Origin: Centropus unirufus
Taxonomy: Eukaryota > Chordata > Aves > Cuculiformes > Centropidae
Reading direction: 5' to 3'
DNA: 64,000 nt
Assembly: GCA_013397695.1 (NCBI GenBank)
Contig: VYZI01000120.1
Span: 1,433,600 to 1,497,599, forward strand
The notes below the pieces were generated by a model. That model was not told the DNA's origin and searched no databases. It saw only the letters and a list, made by a program, of their open reading frames with translations. This document shows, in pieces, positions 34,846 through 47,992 of the stretch (position 1 is the stretch's first letter; every line of letters starts with the position of its first letter). A program made the translations under genes and the position numbers.

Positions 34846-37800
34846 AATCTGCCCTGGCAATGGATCTCAACCAAATGTTTGGTGTTTTTGAGTTTTATGC
34901 AAACCACCTAACAAAGCAAACTGATGCTGCTGTGAGATGGAAAGTAACAGATAGTGCAGTTTACAGCTCTTAGTTACTGCTTCAGAACTATTTTTTTACT
35001 GTAAAGTACCTTAATTGGTCCATGTTTAAGAGCTAGTGCACAATGACCTACCATGCTTTTGAATGGTGTTTCCCTTTCCAGTTTTAGGAGCACAGCACTT
35101 GGTCAGAGGCCTCAAAAATTAATTTTGTATTTTGCCCCACAAATGAAGGGGGTGCTAGAGCTTCTGGGTTTTCAGAGGTACTGCATGTTATTTGGATGAA
35201 AACTGTTGCATTGAATCTTCCTGATGCCATGGCTTCCAGTCAACCAGGGCATTGTGGAAGAGCCATAAAGTGGTTAATCCTACATCTTTTTAATGCTGTA
35301 GTTTGACGTCATTAGGGGAATGCGAAGGGGAGTCTATACCCAGTAAATGACACTAGGAAGGAAACTGTTCTTAAAGGCTGTCCAGAGGGAGAGAAGAAAA
35401 ATGTAGTCTAAAGAAAATATGATTTTGGGGTAAGGTGAGTTCATTTTGACACTGTGTAATACCCACCTTCTCTAAACACTATAGTCAGTACTATAGGAAA
35501 GCTGACATTTCTCCCCATTTTGCTAGATAAAGCAGAACCTCTTTGTCTCACTTGGCTTTTAACAATAACTGTGTGTTGCAGTGAATTTCACCCTCTAGAA
35601 CAATAAATATCTCGCAGGACAGGTGGAGTTTTAAGACCTTATTTTGCTGCTACTGCATGTTTGAAACTTCTATTGAAATTAATGGTGACTGCACTCTTGT
35701 AACCATGTTAGGAGAGAACCCTGTGACCTTATAAATGCAGGCAATATTGTGAAGTAGCTAGCTGCCTTCAGGTGGTGAAGAGCAAACAAAACTGCACTTT
35801 ATATTAGACATCACTCATTTGTCCTTTCTCTTCTTCTATTGCACTCCGGGTCCTGATCCTATTAGCCACTGTGTCCTTTTGTAATTTACAAAAGTAATGC
35901 TTCGCGCTGGGATGCAGGAGGTGATTTCCTGCATTGCCTCCACCAGCATCACTCTTAACAGAGCTATTGTCTGCCAATAGTCGAGCTGGGGAAAGCTTTT
36001 GCAGTTCCAGCGGATGCCAGGGAGTCTATTTTATTTGCTGGCTCAGATATAAATCTGTTTTCAGTGGTCTCTCTCACTTTCTCCAGCCCTGCAGATGCAA
36101 ACTGCTGATGTTTGAGGAATGAGGAGATGCTGAGTGTGAGCTGAGGGCAGGAAACTGAATAAACAGTCGTGTAATTTATCCCTGATTCTTCCCGGTTATT
36201 ATCCTCCTACCTGTTGCCATGGTTAACTGAGTTTTTGGCCAAGTATGACCTCTCCTCCTAATTCCCTTGTGCATTGTTTACAGAATAACCATGTAACCTC
36301 GTTCCCTATAGTCTCCAATGTGTGTTTAAGATCAACGTTGTTAAGGCAGAGTGGTGAGTGTCACAGTGTTTCCTGAAGGCATCCCATCGGACGCTGTTCA
36401 TTTTGACATATGTTTTTCTAAAATTCAGAGATTTCTTGACTTTTGCTAGAGGATCTGCTTGATTTTTAACCCAAAGGCTGTGACTCGTACTCCAAAAACA
36501 CTTACTTGCTCTTGAAAATGTCTCCATGGTGTTTTTCTTGCCAAATGCAGTTTTGTAGCATGTTCAAATTCCCATAAGACTTAAAACCATGGTGTTCTGA
36601 ATTACTTGATAGCAATGAAAATTTTGTCTTGCTGTAAATCAATTTGGAGACTCTCTTTTACTTGGCAGAACAAGGAGCCTACATTTGCTTCCAGTAACTC
36701 CTTTAAGATGCATTTGAATATTAGTTATTTTCCCCCTTACTTGCATATTAATCCGAATATTGGAGCAGAGTATATACATGGAACAACATAGAACTTGTTG
36801 GTTGCTTTAAAATTATTTGGGTGCCAGCAGTACTCGCCATCCTCGTTCCCCTATCCTAGCTATGGAGAAATCAAAAGATGCATAGGGTGAGCTGACCTTC
36901 CCTAGCCAGCACAGAAAGCTGGATTAGATTCCTGCAGCAGCTTCCCAGCCCCGGCTTCATCGCAGGCAATATTTCTGGAAAACAAAACAGTCAACACGTT
37001 TATAGCTCGGGTTCAAAACACTTGAAAAGAGAGAACCCAAATAGAAATGCTGATTTGTTTCCCCTTGGTGTGCCCCTTCAATCACTTTGTGTCAAAGATG
37101 GTGGTGCTGGAGTAGCTCTTGTCTTCCCAACCACCGAGAGGGATGTTGAATCTTATTGTAGCGCTAATTACTGAAAATGTCTTGGTGTCCTTTATCTGAA
37201 TCTCCAAAGGGTGAAACTATTATTACAGAGAAATATCATATCACATGAAATATCACAATTGAGAGTGTGAGGCCATGGATCAGGAAGATTGCCTGAATTA
37301 ACTCGACTCGGTGATGAATGGGAAGGGTAATAACTTCTCAGAAGAGCCATAGGAGGCAGGCAGCAGCTTGATTAACAGTGATATATCATGGGTAAGGATC
37401 TAGGGAAACATGGATCTAGAAAAAGATGTCAAAATTTGACTTCTTCATGAGGCTGTGGTCTGGGGAAGAAAGTGGAAATGAAGGTAAGGGAGATGGAGCC
37501 CTACAGACAGGGAGGTGTTTGCTGGATGCCAAAGTCTGTGGTATGCGAGTGTGGGGCCAAAACGCACCTGGAAAAGGAAGAGCTGGAGAGGGAGGCAGGT
37601 ACCCATTCTCTGCAGATCATAATAAACTGCGCCCAGGATGCAGTTTCTAATATGAATTACAAGGCAGTGATAATCCCTCTGAAAGAGAGTTCCCAGCTTT
37701 CCTCTACCTTCCCCGAAGGCAGATCAGTGACTCCACAGAAATCAGTAGAGTTTATTTTGATTTACTGAGTTTAAATGAAAGGATTATGCCAAAAGAGTCT

Positions 37801-40800
37801 TTAAGCTGCCGTACTTTATTGAAATCAATGAGACAGCATCACATTATACCAGCTAAGGACATGTCCTGATTTATTTTGTTTCTGGGTTGCAAATACAAAA
37901 TCTCTAAATGGGGACAGATATTTCAAGATCCTTCTCCATTTCCTCTAAGTTGTCTCTCTCCTTACTACTTAGTTCTAAAGAGTCCAGAAAGAAAATTCAG
38001 CTGTGGATTGCTGGGTTTGATCTATTTATATTAATTTCTATTCATGACATAGTTTCAAACAGTTGGGTTTTGGGATATATTGCAATATGGATTATCATTT
38101 CCGAATCTGATAACAATAAAATTAGTCTGTTAAATATTGTTAACTTATTGCTTTCTTTTCCTGTTTTTTCTTTTAAACAACTTTATGTAATTTTTTTTTA
38201 AATTTCGTTTTTAAATCCAGTTAAGTCTCAAGATCCTTTGGGCTGAACTTTTGTATTTTATTCTAGTACCATGCATGCTTAATGCAAGTTCACTGAAGTT
38301 GTCAGGAAGTGTCAGATAGGTGTCAGATGTGCCAGTAGCACATCTGCTGCTCTCTGTGATGTCCAGGAGCTGCTGAGTGCAGGTGACCAGCTGGGTGGAC
38401 CCCACCAACCCATGTTCCAAACTGCAGAAACTGAGTTCTGTCAAACTGCAGTAAAAATACAAGGCGTTCCCTTCCTTTTCCAGTGTGGGTTAATGGTCTT
38501 TTTATTTTACATTCGGATGCTTCATCGGTTAGGTGGGAAGAACCCCAGGGTGGCAGGAGACAGGAGACACCCAGAGAGTCTCTTCCCAGTAGCAGGGTGA
38601 CGCGTCCTGGGTGACGCATGCTGCCACCACCCCACCTCTGCTCAGTGCTAATTTTTCCTAATTACATCACTGGACTTGGGAAAAATCACATGGCTCTCTA
38701 ACAACAAAAAAACTGAATGGAGGGGAGAGAATAAAGCAAGACTCTTGATAAAGTGCTTATAAGTACTGGCAACCCACAGAGTTAAGTCAATGGGTCCCTT
38801 CAGTGCTGGAAGCTCTTGAACTTCCTGCAGTGGGGCGAGAGCTCCCCTGCTTAAATGCTGAGTGGGTTCAGGGCTTCTCACCTTATGTGCCTCCAGCAGA
38901 TGCATCTTTAACAGGCAGCTCCTGAGCAGGCAGGAGGCGGCAAACTCCCATTGACTGATTTTATTTTTCTTAAATATGTTAACCAGTTCACCCTCAGAAG
39001 ATTATCACTGGAACACAGCTTTCTTCCATGATCATAAATTATTAATGCAAATCATCATTCTTCCTTACATAACATCTCTGTAATACAGAAAGCCACTGTT
39101 TATGATAATTTTTGCAAAAATAGCCCTGCGGATTGCATGTAATGTGTGGGGGTTTGTAGTTTTGGAGGCTTTTCTGTTTTTTCCTGTTTTTACTTATGAA
39201 GCATTCAGGGGGTCGCCTACTGTATATAAATGCCCTGCTTTTCAAGACTGTTTTATATGCTTTGGGATTAAGCTACTGGAGAGCAGCCCCATAGAAAGGG
39301 AATAGTTTTGAAGAGCTGTGCGTGCTGTGGGGTGGGTGTCTGCATGAAGCCCTCACATGAAATGCAGACGGGGAGATGGGCATGGTGTGTGTTGTCCAAG
39401 TACACGCACCCAGCAAGTGCTTTCAACCCCATCCAGTGTGGAAGAGGAAGAGTAACTTGTGTCATGCACTAAAATACGGGAAGCTGAAATTCTGTGCCGA
39501 AGGGATTAGCTTATTGTAAAATACATTGGTAGCCAATTCCTTGTCGAGGCTCCCTCTAGAAGAGGACCTTGAGCAAATACCTGAACTAAACTGCTAGGGT
39601 TATTCTGTTCTCTCCATGTCCCTCCCTAAACAGACTCTGCTTGTACACCCCTAATTTATCCCAAATCCTTGAGCCTATGTAGGCTGGGTGGGCTGAATTC
39701 CAGATTATTCTGCCCCGCCTGTCTCTGCTTGCAGCACTGGAAGGCGATGCTGCTATGATAGTCTGCACGAGTTGCTCCGAGGTATCAAGTCCACATGAGT
39801 GGAGCTCCTGGAAACAACAGAAATTGGCACAGTCATGGTGGGCTGCTTCTGTTAGTGACTGTAGCAGGAATTGCTCCGAAGGTACTACTTTGTTTTATCT
39901 CATTTAACATCTGTAAGTAGACTGTGCAATTAAAAGAAGATGAAACAGCTGCCAGCACAACCAAAAGCCTTTTGCAAGGTACTTTGAGCTAAAGAAACTA
40001 AAAACCTCCATACAGAGCTTGACTTCCACAATGAGAAGCAGCAGTTGGGTGTGCAAGGATTAAAAAAAAAGAAATTGTAATTACCATTTTATGGATTTTG
40101 GACACATCTAGCAAAATCATGGACAATATTAAGGAATAAGTTACACTTAATAGTACAATGTTTCCTACCATGTTTTTGGATCAAACAATTCCTTATGGCA
40201 GGGTCCTGAATCTTAGCCGTGCCCTGATTAAGTTCTTATTTCTCAAATTCTTATAAAATGCTGTCAAATTAAAACTTCAGTGTTTTTAGAGATTATTATA
40301 ATGAGCTTTAGATCTTTTTTCCAGTTTATAGATAATATAGATGTCATATTACGTGTAAGCATTATTATGTTCAGTTATGCAATCCTGGATAGCTTTCATT
40401 CAAAGATAAATCAAAGTAGACTAAAGGTGCTTTTTTTTTGTAATGTAGATTTATGGCAGTGCACAATAAAGTGCTGCTTCTCAGTTGCAGGTATTCTTGG
40501 CATTCTTCTTGAGTGTCAAAATAAATGATTAAATTTAAATTACCCAGTAGCAGCTCTGCTACCCCCATACCAGTGTAATAAAGGAAATACTAAAACTGTA
40601 TGAGACAAATCCAACGGCATCCTCCTGCTGTGTCATTAACTTTCTCCCAATTGCTGAGATATTTGCAAGTCTTGCTCTGTGTCTGCAATACAGAGGAGGC
40701 AAACCAAGGATGCTTTTAGGCTGAGAGCAGCAGCAGGAGACATCGTGGATTGCCCCGCCAGGGGAGAAGCAAGGTAAGGATTTAACTATGCCTGTGTTGT

Positions 40801-41798
40801 CCCCAAAAGAGACCCCTGCAGGTGCCAGGCAGAAACCCCCTCCTGCTTGCTATCTCTTTAATAAAATCCTTGGCAATTGCAAAGGAAAAAGGGACCTGGG
40901 ATGACTGTCAGTTAAGCCTGCACTGAATTAGGATCTCTGCTCTTAATTGTATGCTCAGTTGCAGTTCTGTGCCAGAGCGGGAATTTCAGGCAGCGGGAAG
41001 AGGTGTAGGGTGCTATTTCCAATCCTGTAGGGAGCCAGTGAGTGGGAAGACCATCACTGGGAAATGCTCCGTTAATGGCCTTCATGGGCAAAGCCTGCCC
41101 AGCTGGAAATATTGATTCCTTTGTCTTTGGTTTGATGCGGAGATCCTGGCTTTGAGGAGAGGAGCCTGTGGTTTGTTCATACTTATAGTCTTTTCAGCAT
41201 AGCAGAAAGCCCACTGTGTAAATTCCAAAGAGCAAACAAAAGAAAATTAATTTGAATTTTAGGACAGCAATGTAACTTTGAGGCCATAACCTGCAAATTT
41301 TGGTTTGTTTTTTTTTTTCTCCTCCCCATTAATCCCAAAACCTTGGCAATACTGCCTACACAAACCATTGCTGGTATAAAAAGAAACTAATTCTCCAGAG
41401 CAAGAAGGTGACAAAGCTAAATCTGAGGCAAGAATTGCCAGACAATCAGGCTGGCAAATGAACAGAGATGAAATTCTTCTGTTCGTTGTCCCCATGGATG
41501 TAAAACGTGGAGCTCAGCTGCAGTGCCGCATCGGCTGTGCTGGCTGTTGCCTTCCTGTGCAGTCCAGGTGTGGAGGGGTGTTCTCTGCATTTTACATTTG
41601 ACACCAGAGAAAAACGTGTCCTCAGGTTTCAATTGCACGTGTGGAATGTGGAAGTTGATGATATTCTATGAAAATTCAATAAACCCTGAGAACAGCATTG
41701 GGGCTGATATCTGTAATTTAAAATAATGGATATCAAGAAATTGTTTCTCATTTATCTTTACTGCCGAGTTTCAGAGGCACCAGAGAGACTTCATTAGG

Positions 41799-41813
41799 TT
41801 TTTTTTTTTTTTT
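41799..41813. repeat. T15 homopolymer
   Basis: Fifteen consecutive T followed by AAA. Low complexity, with no element body recognised beside it. Confidence 0.85.
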
Positions 41814-41970
41814 AAATAGCTTCATTTATCTCAATCAATGATAGGTTCTAGAGGTGGCTGACTATTATGTTTAATAATACACAGCACAAAAAAATCCCAA
41901 TCCTTTCACAATTTTTGACATATGTAGAAAGGATGTGTGAAATCTCTTCTCAGTGGGAGATAGAAATAGA

Positions 41971-41984
41971 TTTTTTTAAAAAAA
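41971..41984. repeat. T7A7 palindrome
   Basis: Seven T directly followed by seven A, a 14-base self-complementary tract. Confidence 0.85.
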
Positions 41985-42334
41985 CTTCATTATGCAAGAT
42001 AAATGTGTTTTTGTTGCACAATGTGATCCATAGTCAGAATATTTAAATCACTGTTTTACATGGATTGAAGTTTCATTAAAAGAAATTACTTTAGAAACTC
42101 AGGCTTAAGCAAACATTGCTACATGAACACGAGTTGATTTAATCCTGTGAAGACTACCCCTGAGAAAGCTCTTCAGAAGATGCAGTTTAGCTGGAACCTT
42201 TGAAGAGAAGTTTTATGGAAACTCAAAAATTGGAAACAACTGTTTTTTAATCCCTCTTACTCCTCTCCGTGCCTTGGCGGATGCCATTGCCTCAGATGGG
42301 TGTTTTTTAAGGAATATGTTTTAGTGTTATCCCC

Positions 42335-42583
42335 AGCTTTAAGGTGAAATAGGGGAGATTTAGACAAGACCAGGGGAAGAAAGGCCTCCCTGTGAGGGTG
42401 GGGAGGCCCTGGCCCAGGTTGCCCAGGGAAGTGGTGGCTGCCCCATCCCTGGAGGTGTTCAAGGCAGGGTTGGATGGGGCTTGGAGCCCCTAGTCCAGTG
42501 AGAGGTGGCCCTGCCCATGGCAGGGGGTGGAACTGGAGGGGCTTTAAGGTCCCATCCAACCCAAACCATCCTATGATTCTATG
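42335..42583 (+). mobile_element. CR1 LINE, 5'-truncated 3' end
   Basis: The plus strand shows AGGGGAGATTTAGAC, CCCTGTGAGGGTGGGGAGGC, CTGGCCCAGGTTGCCCAGGG, GCCCCATCCCTGGAGGTGTT, CATGGCAGGGGGTGGAACTG and CCCATCCAACCCAAACCATC. It ends in CTATGATTCTATG. About 250 bases survive. It is among the better-preserved copies here. A 100-codon open frame antisense to it (42257-42559) reflects its GC content and is not a gene. Confidence 0.95.
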
Positions 42584-45500
42584 TAAGCTGAGTTTTGACC
42601 CTGCTTATCTCCCCGCAATGCCATCTCCTATTTCCCTCTCCTGGGCCCTTATAAAAAAATAAAATAAATCTTTCCTCCGCAGACTTACTCAGGCCCTTCT
42701 TTTGGGCATCCCAGAGAGTGGACAAGTCCTTGTGGGTGTCTACCTGCTGCTGTGTTTTGTTGTGGGCTCTTTCAGCCTCTTCTTGCTTTTCCTCTTTAGT
42801 GTCCTTCAAAACTTCTCAAAACTGTTGAGAGGTGATTTTTCACAGGGTACCAAATGCAAATTGCTTGTTGAGCCTGGCCAAAGGAACATTGCATTAGGCA
42901 TGAGGTGAGGTGCAAACAAAGTTCATCTAATGGGAAGCAGTAAAGAAAAATATTGTCCAGGGAATGAAGAAACCCAACAGGTCTTGCTCTTCTGGGCTCA
43001 CAGCCAGTAGCACACTACCAAGTGCTGCTCCATGGGTTTAAAGGAATTGAAGCCGGTGAGATTGAAAAATAAGACAAAACAAAATAGCTAGAAAAATAAC
43101 AACGAAAAAACTCCAAACCTGATGCCAAACACGGGCTTGCCACCTCTCTGTGACTCTGTGTGGTGATTCAAAGTGGGCAGATCCTCTGGCTAAATCAAGT
43201 TTTCTTTCTCTAGATAAAATGCTTACCTGCTCTTGTGTGCTCTAAATTCCAAAGGCCAGGGTCCGAGCAGGTTAAAAACCAAGAGTTTGAGAAAGGCCTT
43301 TCTTATAGGGATTAACCTTCATTGTAACGGTAAAGCAAAACTCTTTCTGGCAGATTTGAGTACCAAAGTCTGCCAAGCGAGACTCATTTCTCTGTTCATG
43401 AGTAAGAACAACTTGGGAAGCTCAATTTGTGATCTAAACTTATTTTGTTAGGATTTGGCAAGGAAGAAGGGCTTGGTTTGGATATGTAGTGCTTCTTGGG
43501 AATGGCTCGGTGGCAGAAGCCCTGTTTTGAAATAACTCGGTATGTGACACATGTATACGCAACTGATGCAAAATGTGTCTTTATTTAAATTTGACAAGTT
43601 GTAGGTGAAAAATAGAGGGGCTGTGTAATTGTGAAGAGAGAAAAGTGAATTTCTGAGGAGAACTTTGACAATAAGTTTTCCTGGGAAGGGGCAGGCTGTT
43701 AATTTCCATGTACCAGAAGCAGGGTTTTTTTATTTTTGTATGGGTGTGGTGGCTTTTTCTTGTTAATTTCTTTTTTCCCCCCTCTTGATGCAAAATCTGA
43801 ATGTTTGATACTTGGAAGCCCCGGTTTGAACTCCAGGAGCAGAACTTTTGTTACTTTAAACTTTTCAGATAATTTCCATGGAATTTTCTCCTTGAGCAGT
43901 CATGTTTCCAATGAGGAAAGGACAGAGGAAAGAAACTTCAATATCAGAAATGAGAGAAAGAGAGCCTTCAACTTCCGTAGGCATTGAGAGGCATTAGGAA
44001 ATTTGCTTTCTTTCTGCGGCTGCAGTGGTCCCAGCCTTGATATCAGCAGAGGATGAGGTTGGGAGGTGTTAACTTGTGCTAATTTTGGGTGATCTGGATA
44101 TGCCAAGGAGGTTGCAGGATTAGGTAAGCAGATGGAGTAGGTGGGTGACAGTGAACTGTGGCATGTAATGCTGCTGATTCCAGTTACGATAAATACAAGT
44201 GTGAGGATTATTCAAATGCTCAGAGTATAAATATCCAGATCAAAAATAAGTCTGCACTTTAAGAGGTGGCCGTGTGCCTTGGGGCTGCCTGCATAACATC
44301 CTTAAGTACTGGCAAAACAAATTTGAAGAGGGCAGAGAGGTTCAAGCTCGTGCGTAAATAAGATGAAATCAAAGGAGTAATGTGCTAAAATGGGGATCCT
44401 TGAACGTTTTGGTGTATCCTGTGGTGCAAATATCAAGGCTGGCAGTTTATCTTTGCATTAAGAGGCCACTAAATAACTTGAGAGCTGTGGCAAACATTAT
44501 TCTGCAGCCGCAGAAGCAGGGAGAGATCTGTTAGTGTGATGGCAATTCATGAGTTAAGTGGAGTCCAGAATAGATGTGTGTTGCTTTGTGAGGTCTCATC
44601 AAGCATTAACACAGCGATACCCAACAATCAGGTTCTCCAGATAAACGCAAACGATTAGACCCTTCTCATAATTCACACTGACATTTTACCTGACACAGGA
44701 TAATCAGACGTGATCTTTCTTTGTGAGATAACAGGTTACTGGGATTGAACACAATATCCCTTTCCAAGTTCTTCTGTTCTTAATACAAATAATAAACCTT
44801 TCATTGAGAGGGCTGGAGCAAAAAGAGTGTTTTCAGTTTTAAAGGCAATGCATGTTTATGTACACTTAAAAACGGGCTCTGGATTCGTGCTGGATTTCTT
44901 GGGTTTCTGGTTCTTTTAGATCCAATTCATTCTCTTTGCCGAGTGCTGTGGAGAAGAACTCCCAAAGATTCCTGGCAGGAAGTCCTGGAATCAATAATTC
45001 TGGCACAGTTGTGTACAAGAAATAAGTAAACCTCAACTTTCTGACTTGTTGGAGCAGAAGTTTCTCTGCAAGGGATGTGCCTGATGTCTGGATTTGCAGG
45101 AGAAAGCGGTGTGCGTGTACCAAGGTTACTCTGAAGGCACTGCCATGTATACTTAATTATGAGCTCCAAGCAACCAGGCAAGAGGTTCATTTTGTCACTT
45201 GTGAGGGGGAAATAAGGACTCTCAGCCATACGTAGTGACTTTGAGCCTTTATGTTTTCAGACCTCTTTGTCAGAGAAAATGGAAATTTTGTAGGAAAAAT
45301 GATGGGAGTGGTCTGGTAGAGCAAAACTTTCCCGTGGGCTTCCAGCCCTCAGTGGGCCATACTGAAGGCCACTGCCTTCATTCAGGCAGTTTTAGAAAAA
45401 CCTTTTAGAGTTTAGCCTTTCTTTTATTTGAAAGAATTGGCCCTTTCCTCCCCATTACAGACTATCATTTCCCTTTCAAGGTTTACACTACCATGTGTGG

Positions 45501-47669
45501 TTGCCTTAGCAAGATGTTACCTCCCATTCCCATTGATTTTTGAAATCGCCTGATGAAAAACTTCAGTTCACATGAATCATTCAACCCGACTAACATAAAA
45601 AAAAATTTCCTTTTGATTAATATTTACAATTTAGAAATGAAATTCAGAGGGGAGCGAGCAGTCAGGGCTTTCCTGCTCCCCACCCCTGTGCTATGCCCCA
45701 GTGTTTTTTGGGGCAGAAACACACAATCCTGTCAAGGGAACAGGACGTATTTTAACACCTGTTGTAACTCAGCTGTGGCTCTGGTGCAACATCCGTCTCT
45801 GCTGAGCTTTCTCCTCTACCTGCACTGGCAATGGGAATTGAACTAGAATAATAAGCTTGGAAGCTCTCTACGATGAATCCTGTCCATATAAAATTTCTTC
45901 TCTCTCACTTTAGGATTTTTCATTGTTGGTTTTCCTTGAGATTATCCTAATATGTTTGAATTATTTCCTCCTCTAATTGTACAAGATTCCTTCTAAAAAT
46001 TAGAATAAATAAATTTTAACTCTGAGGCTCCAGCCATTCATACTGTAAATCCCAAGAAAGCTCAAGAGAAAAACACCATACTCTGAACATACGTTCTGCT
46101 TTACTTAATTTTCTCCTATTACATTTATGTCACGTCCAGTGGGGCTGATTACTGCTGCCTATATGGTGTTGCCATCTACTTGGAATAAAAGGGATTATTA
46201 ATACTGCAGTTACTAAGAGATTTTTGTGGCATTAGCTAACATACAAGAAAGTTAACTTGGAACACGGCTACTGAAGCCTTGACTTTCTTTCCACTCACTT
46301 TGTTGTGAAATTTCGCTTGGCTTTATTAGGCTTTTGAGGCAAAATTTAAAATGATCTACTTGCTACAGAAGATTTTCTGTTGGAGACCTATTCTCGAGCA
46401 GTTTTCATGCCATATAACTGGAGGGCTGATGGTGCATTTCCCTATTCTGGTAATTAAATAAGAATTCAAGCGTGTCTTTATGGTATTGTTAAAGTAAGTA
46501 AGGGTTGATCCTGCTGATGGCAAGAATATCTCTACACAAAGCAGTGTGGTGTTATGTCTGCAACGACCAGCAGTCTGGCACTGGAAGAAAGTTAAAAGAT
46601 TTTGGTTGTGGATTTTTCTGTAGTTCTCTGTGCCTGAGACAATTTCCACTGGTGCTACAGGGGCATTATAATCTATTGAGTATGCACAATTCATTTAAGT
46701 AGATATCTCAGAGACACTCCAAATTGACATTTCAGTCAGTGTCATCTTTATTCCCCGTACTTTGGATGCTGCAGCTTTCATGATCTCCTGTTTATTAAGC
46801 AATCTTTTTCTGGCACTGAGCTACATGCTTTTCAATGGAATTTAAGATATGAGGCTTAGGTACATTACAGATATTTTATTTCTAATGTGCAGCATCTACA
46901 GCTGCTGATGTGGTTATCTTTATCTGCAGGTATCCAATTTCTCAAAGGTCTTGAAGGCTGTTCCTAAATGGTCTCCAGGGAAGTACTTACCAGTTTGAGT
47001 CATTTCTGTTGTCCAGTAGTTCAAACAGATTTTGTGTTACCAAATCAAAGTTTTCTTCCGATAAATGTCTGGGTGACCCCGGTTTACAAGGATCATGGTC
47101 TTCAGTAGAATGGAGTCCTGCTCAATGAGGTTCACTGAGCACTTCTAGAACTGAAAGGAAAGGATAAAAAATAGTGGGGAAAAGTATCATTAAAACCTAC
47201 AAATGTTAACTTAATCAGTATAGGAATTCTTAAAGTACTGCTTCAATATGGGGTAGGACAAAAAGAAAGTAAAAAGCCAGAAGATAATGCTGGTTTTTTA
47301 TTACTTTTTGGAACCAGGTGGGATCAGTTTCCGCCCTCTCTTTGTACTCCTTGGGACATCTTCTTGAGTTTTGCATGGCCATCTAATTGTTTTATTTTCC
47401 TGTTTCACCCCAAATATCCTGGGAAGCCTTGGTTCTCTATCCCCTAAAGGTCACAAACTCTACAGCTCAGTAAGGCTGATTTTGTTACACGGACTTCCAC
47501 TCCATTAACACAGTCCATAAGTTATTTCTAATCCCCACAATTGATTTATTTAATCCTTGTAGATGCCATTTGTTACACATTATTCTCAGTGTTTATTCAC
47601 AGCACAAACAGATGGTCAACAAAACCAATTAACCTTTCCCGATCTCCCTTTCGGGCTTTCCACGTTTTG

Positions 47670-47681
47670 TTTTTTTTTTTT
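47670..47681. repeat. T12 homopolymer
   Basis: Twelve consecutive T. Low complexity. Confidence 0.85.
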
Positions 47682-47943
47682 GAATCCGTGGACAAATGAA
47701 CAAAAACTATCAGGAGACTTCATGCCAGAATGTGATGAATAGGAAGGCTGACTGGCATGCGTGCTGTGCTCAAATAAACCTCAGCTTCCCTGGGTTTGTG
47801 CACTGGAGGAGGGCGGTTGCTGACCAAAAAAGGCAGGAGTAAAGAGCTGCCAAGAGGTGGAGTGACCTAAGTCGGTTTGTCTGCTTGTTTAATGGTATGG
47901 ATGGTAGGAAAAGTTAAGTTTAACCCAGTTTAGTTCCTTAGAT

Positions 47944-47992
47944 TGTTGGTTTTTTTTGTTTGGCTTTTGGTGTTTGGTTGTTTTTTTTTTGG
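47944..47992. repeat. G/T tract with one C
   Basis: Forty-nine bases are only G or T except one C at 47964. The tract includes T10 at 47981-47990. It resembles the G/T tract at 14565-14604. Confidence 0.8.

Larger units (their letters stand above)
32255..42334. other. Gene-free unique DNA
   Basis: No gene is recognised in these 10 kb. Noted: AT-rich blocks at 32440-32660 and 38000-38260; a perfect hairpin at 34822-34845; an exon-like stretch at 40694-40773 with a good donor; T15 at 41799-41813; and T7A7 at 41971-41984. A plus-strand open frame at 33634-33891 and minus-strand frames near 38211-38619 have no recognisable domain. Confidence 0.6.

Noticed and set aside
42257..42559. 100-codon minus-strand open frame as a gene
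   Set aside because: It is the antisense of a CR1 3' end, which encodes no protein.
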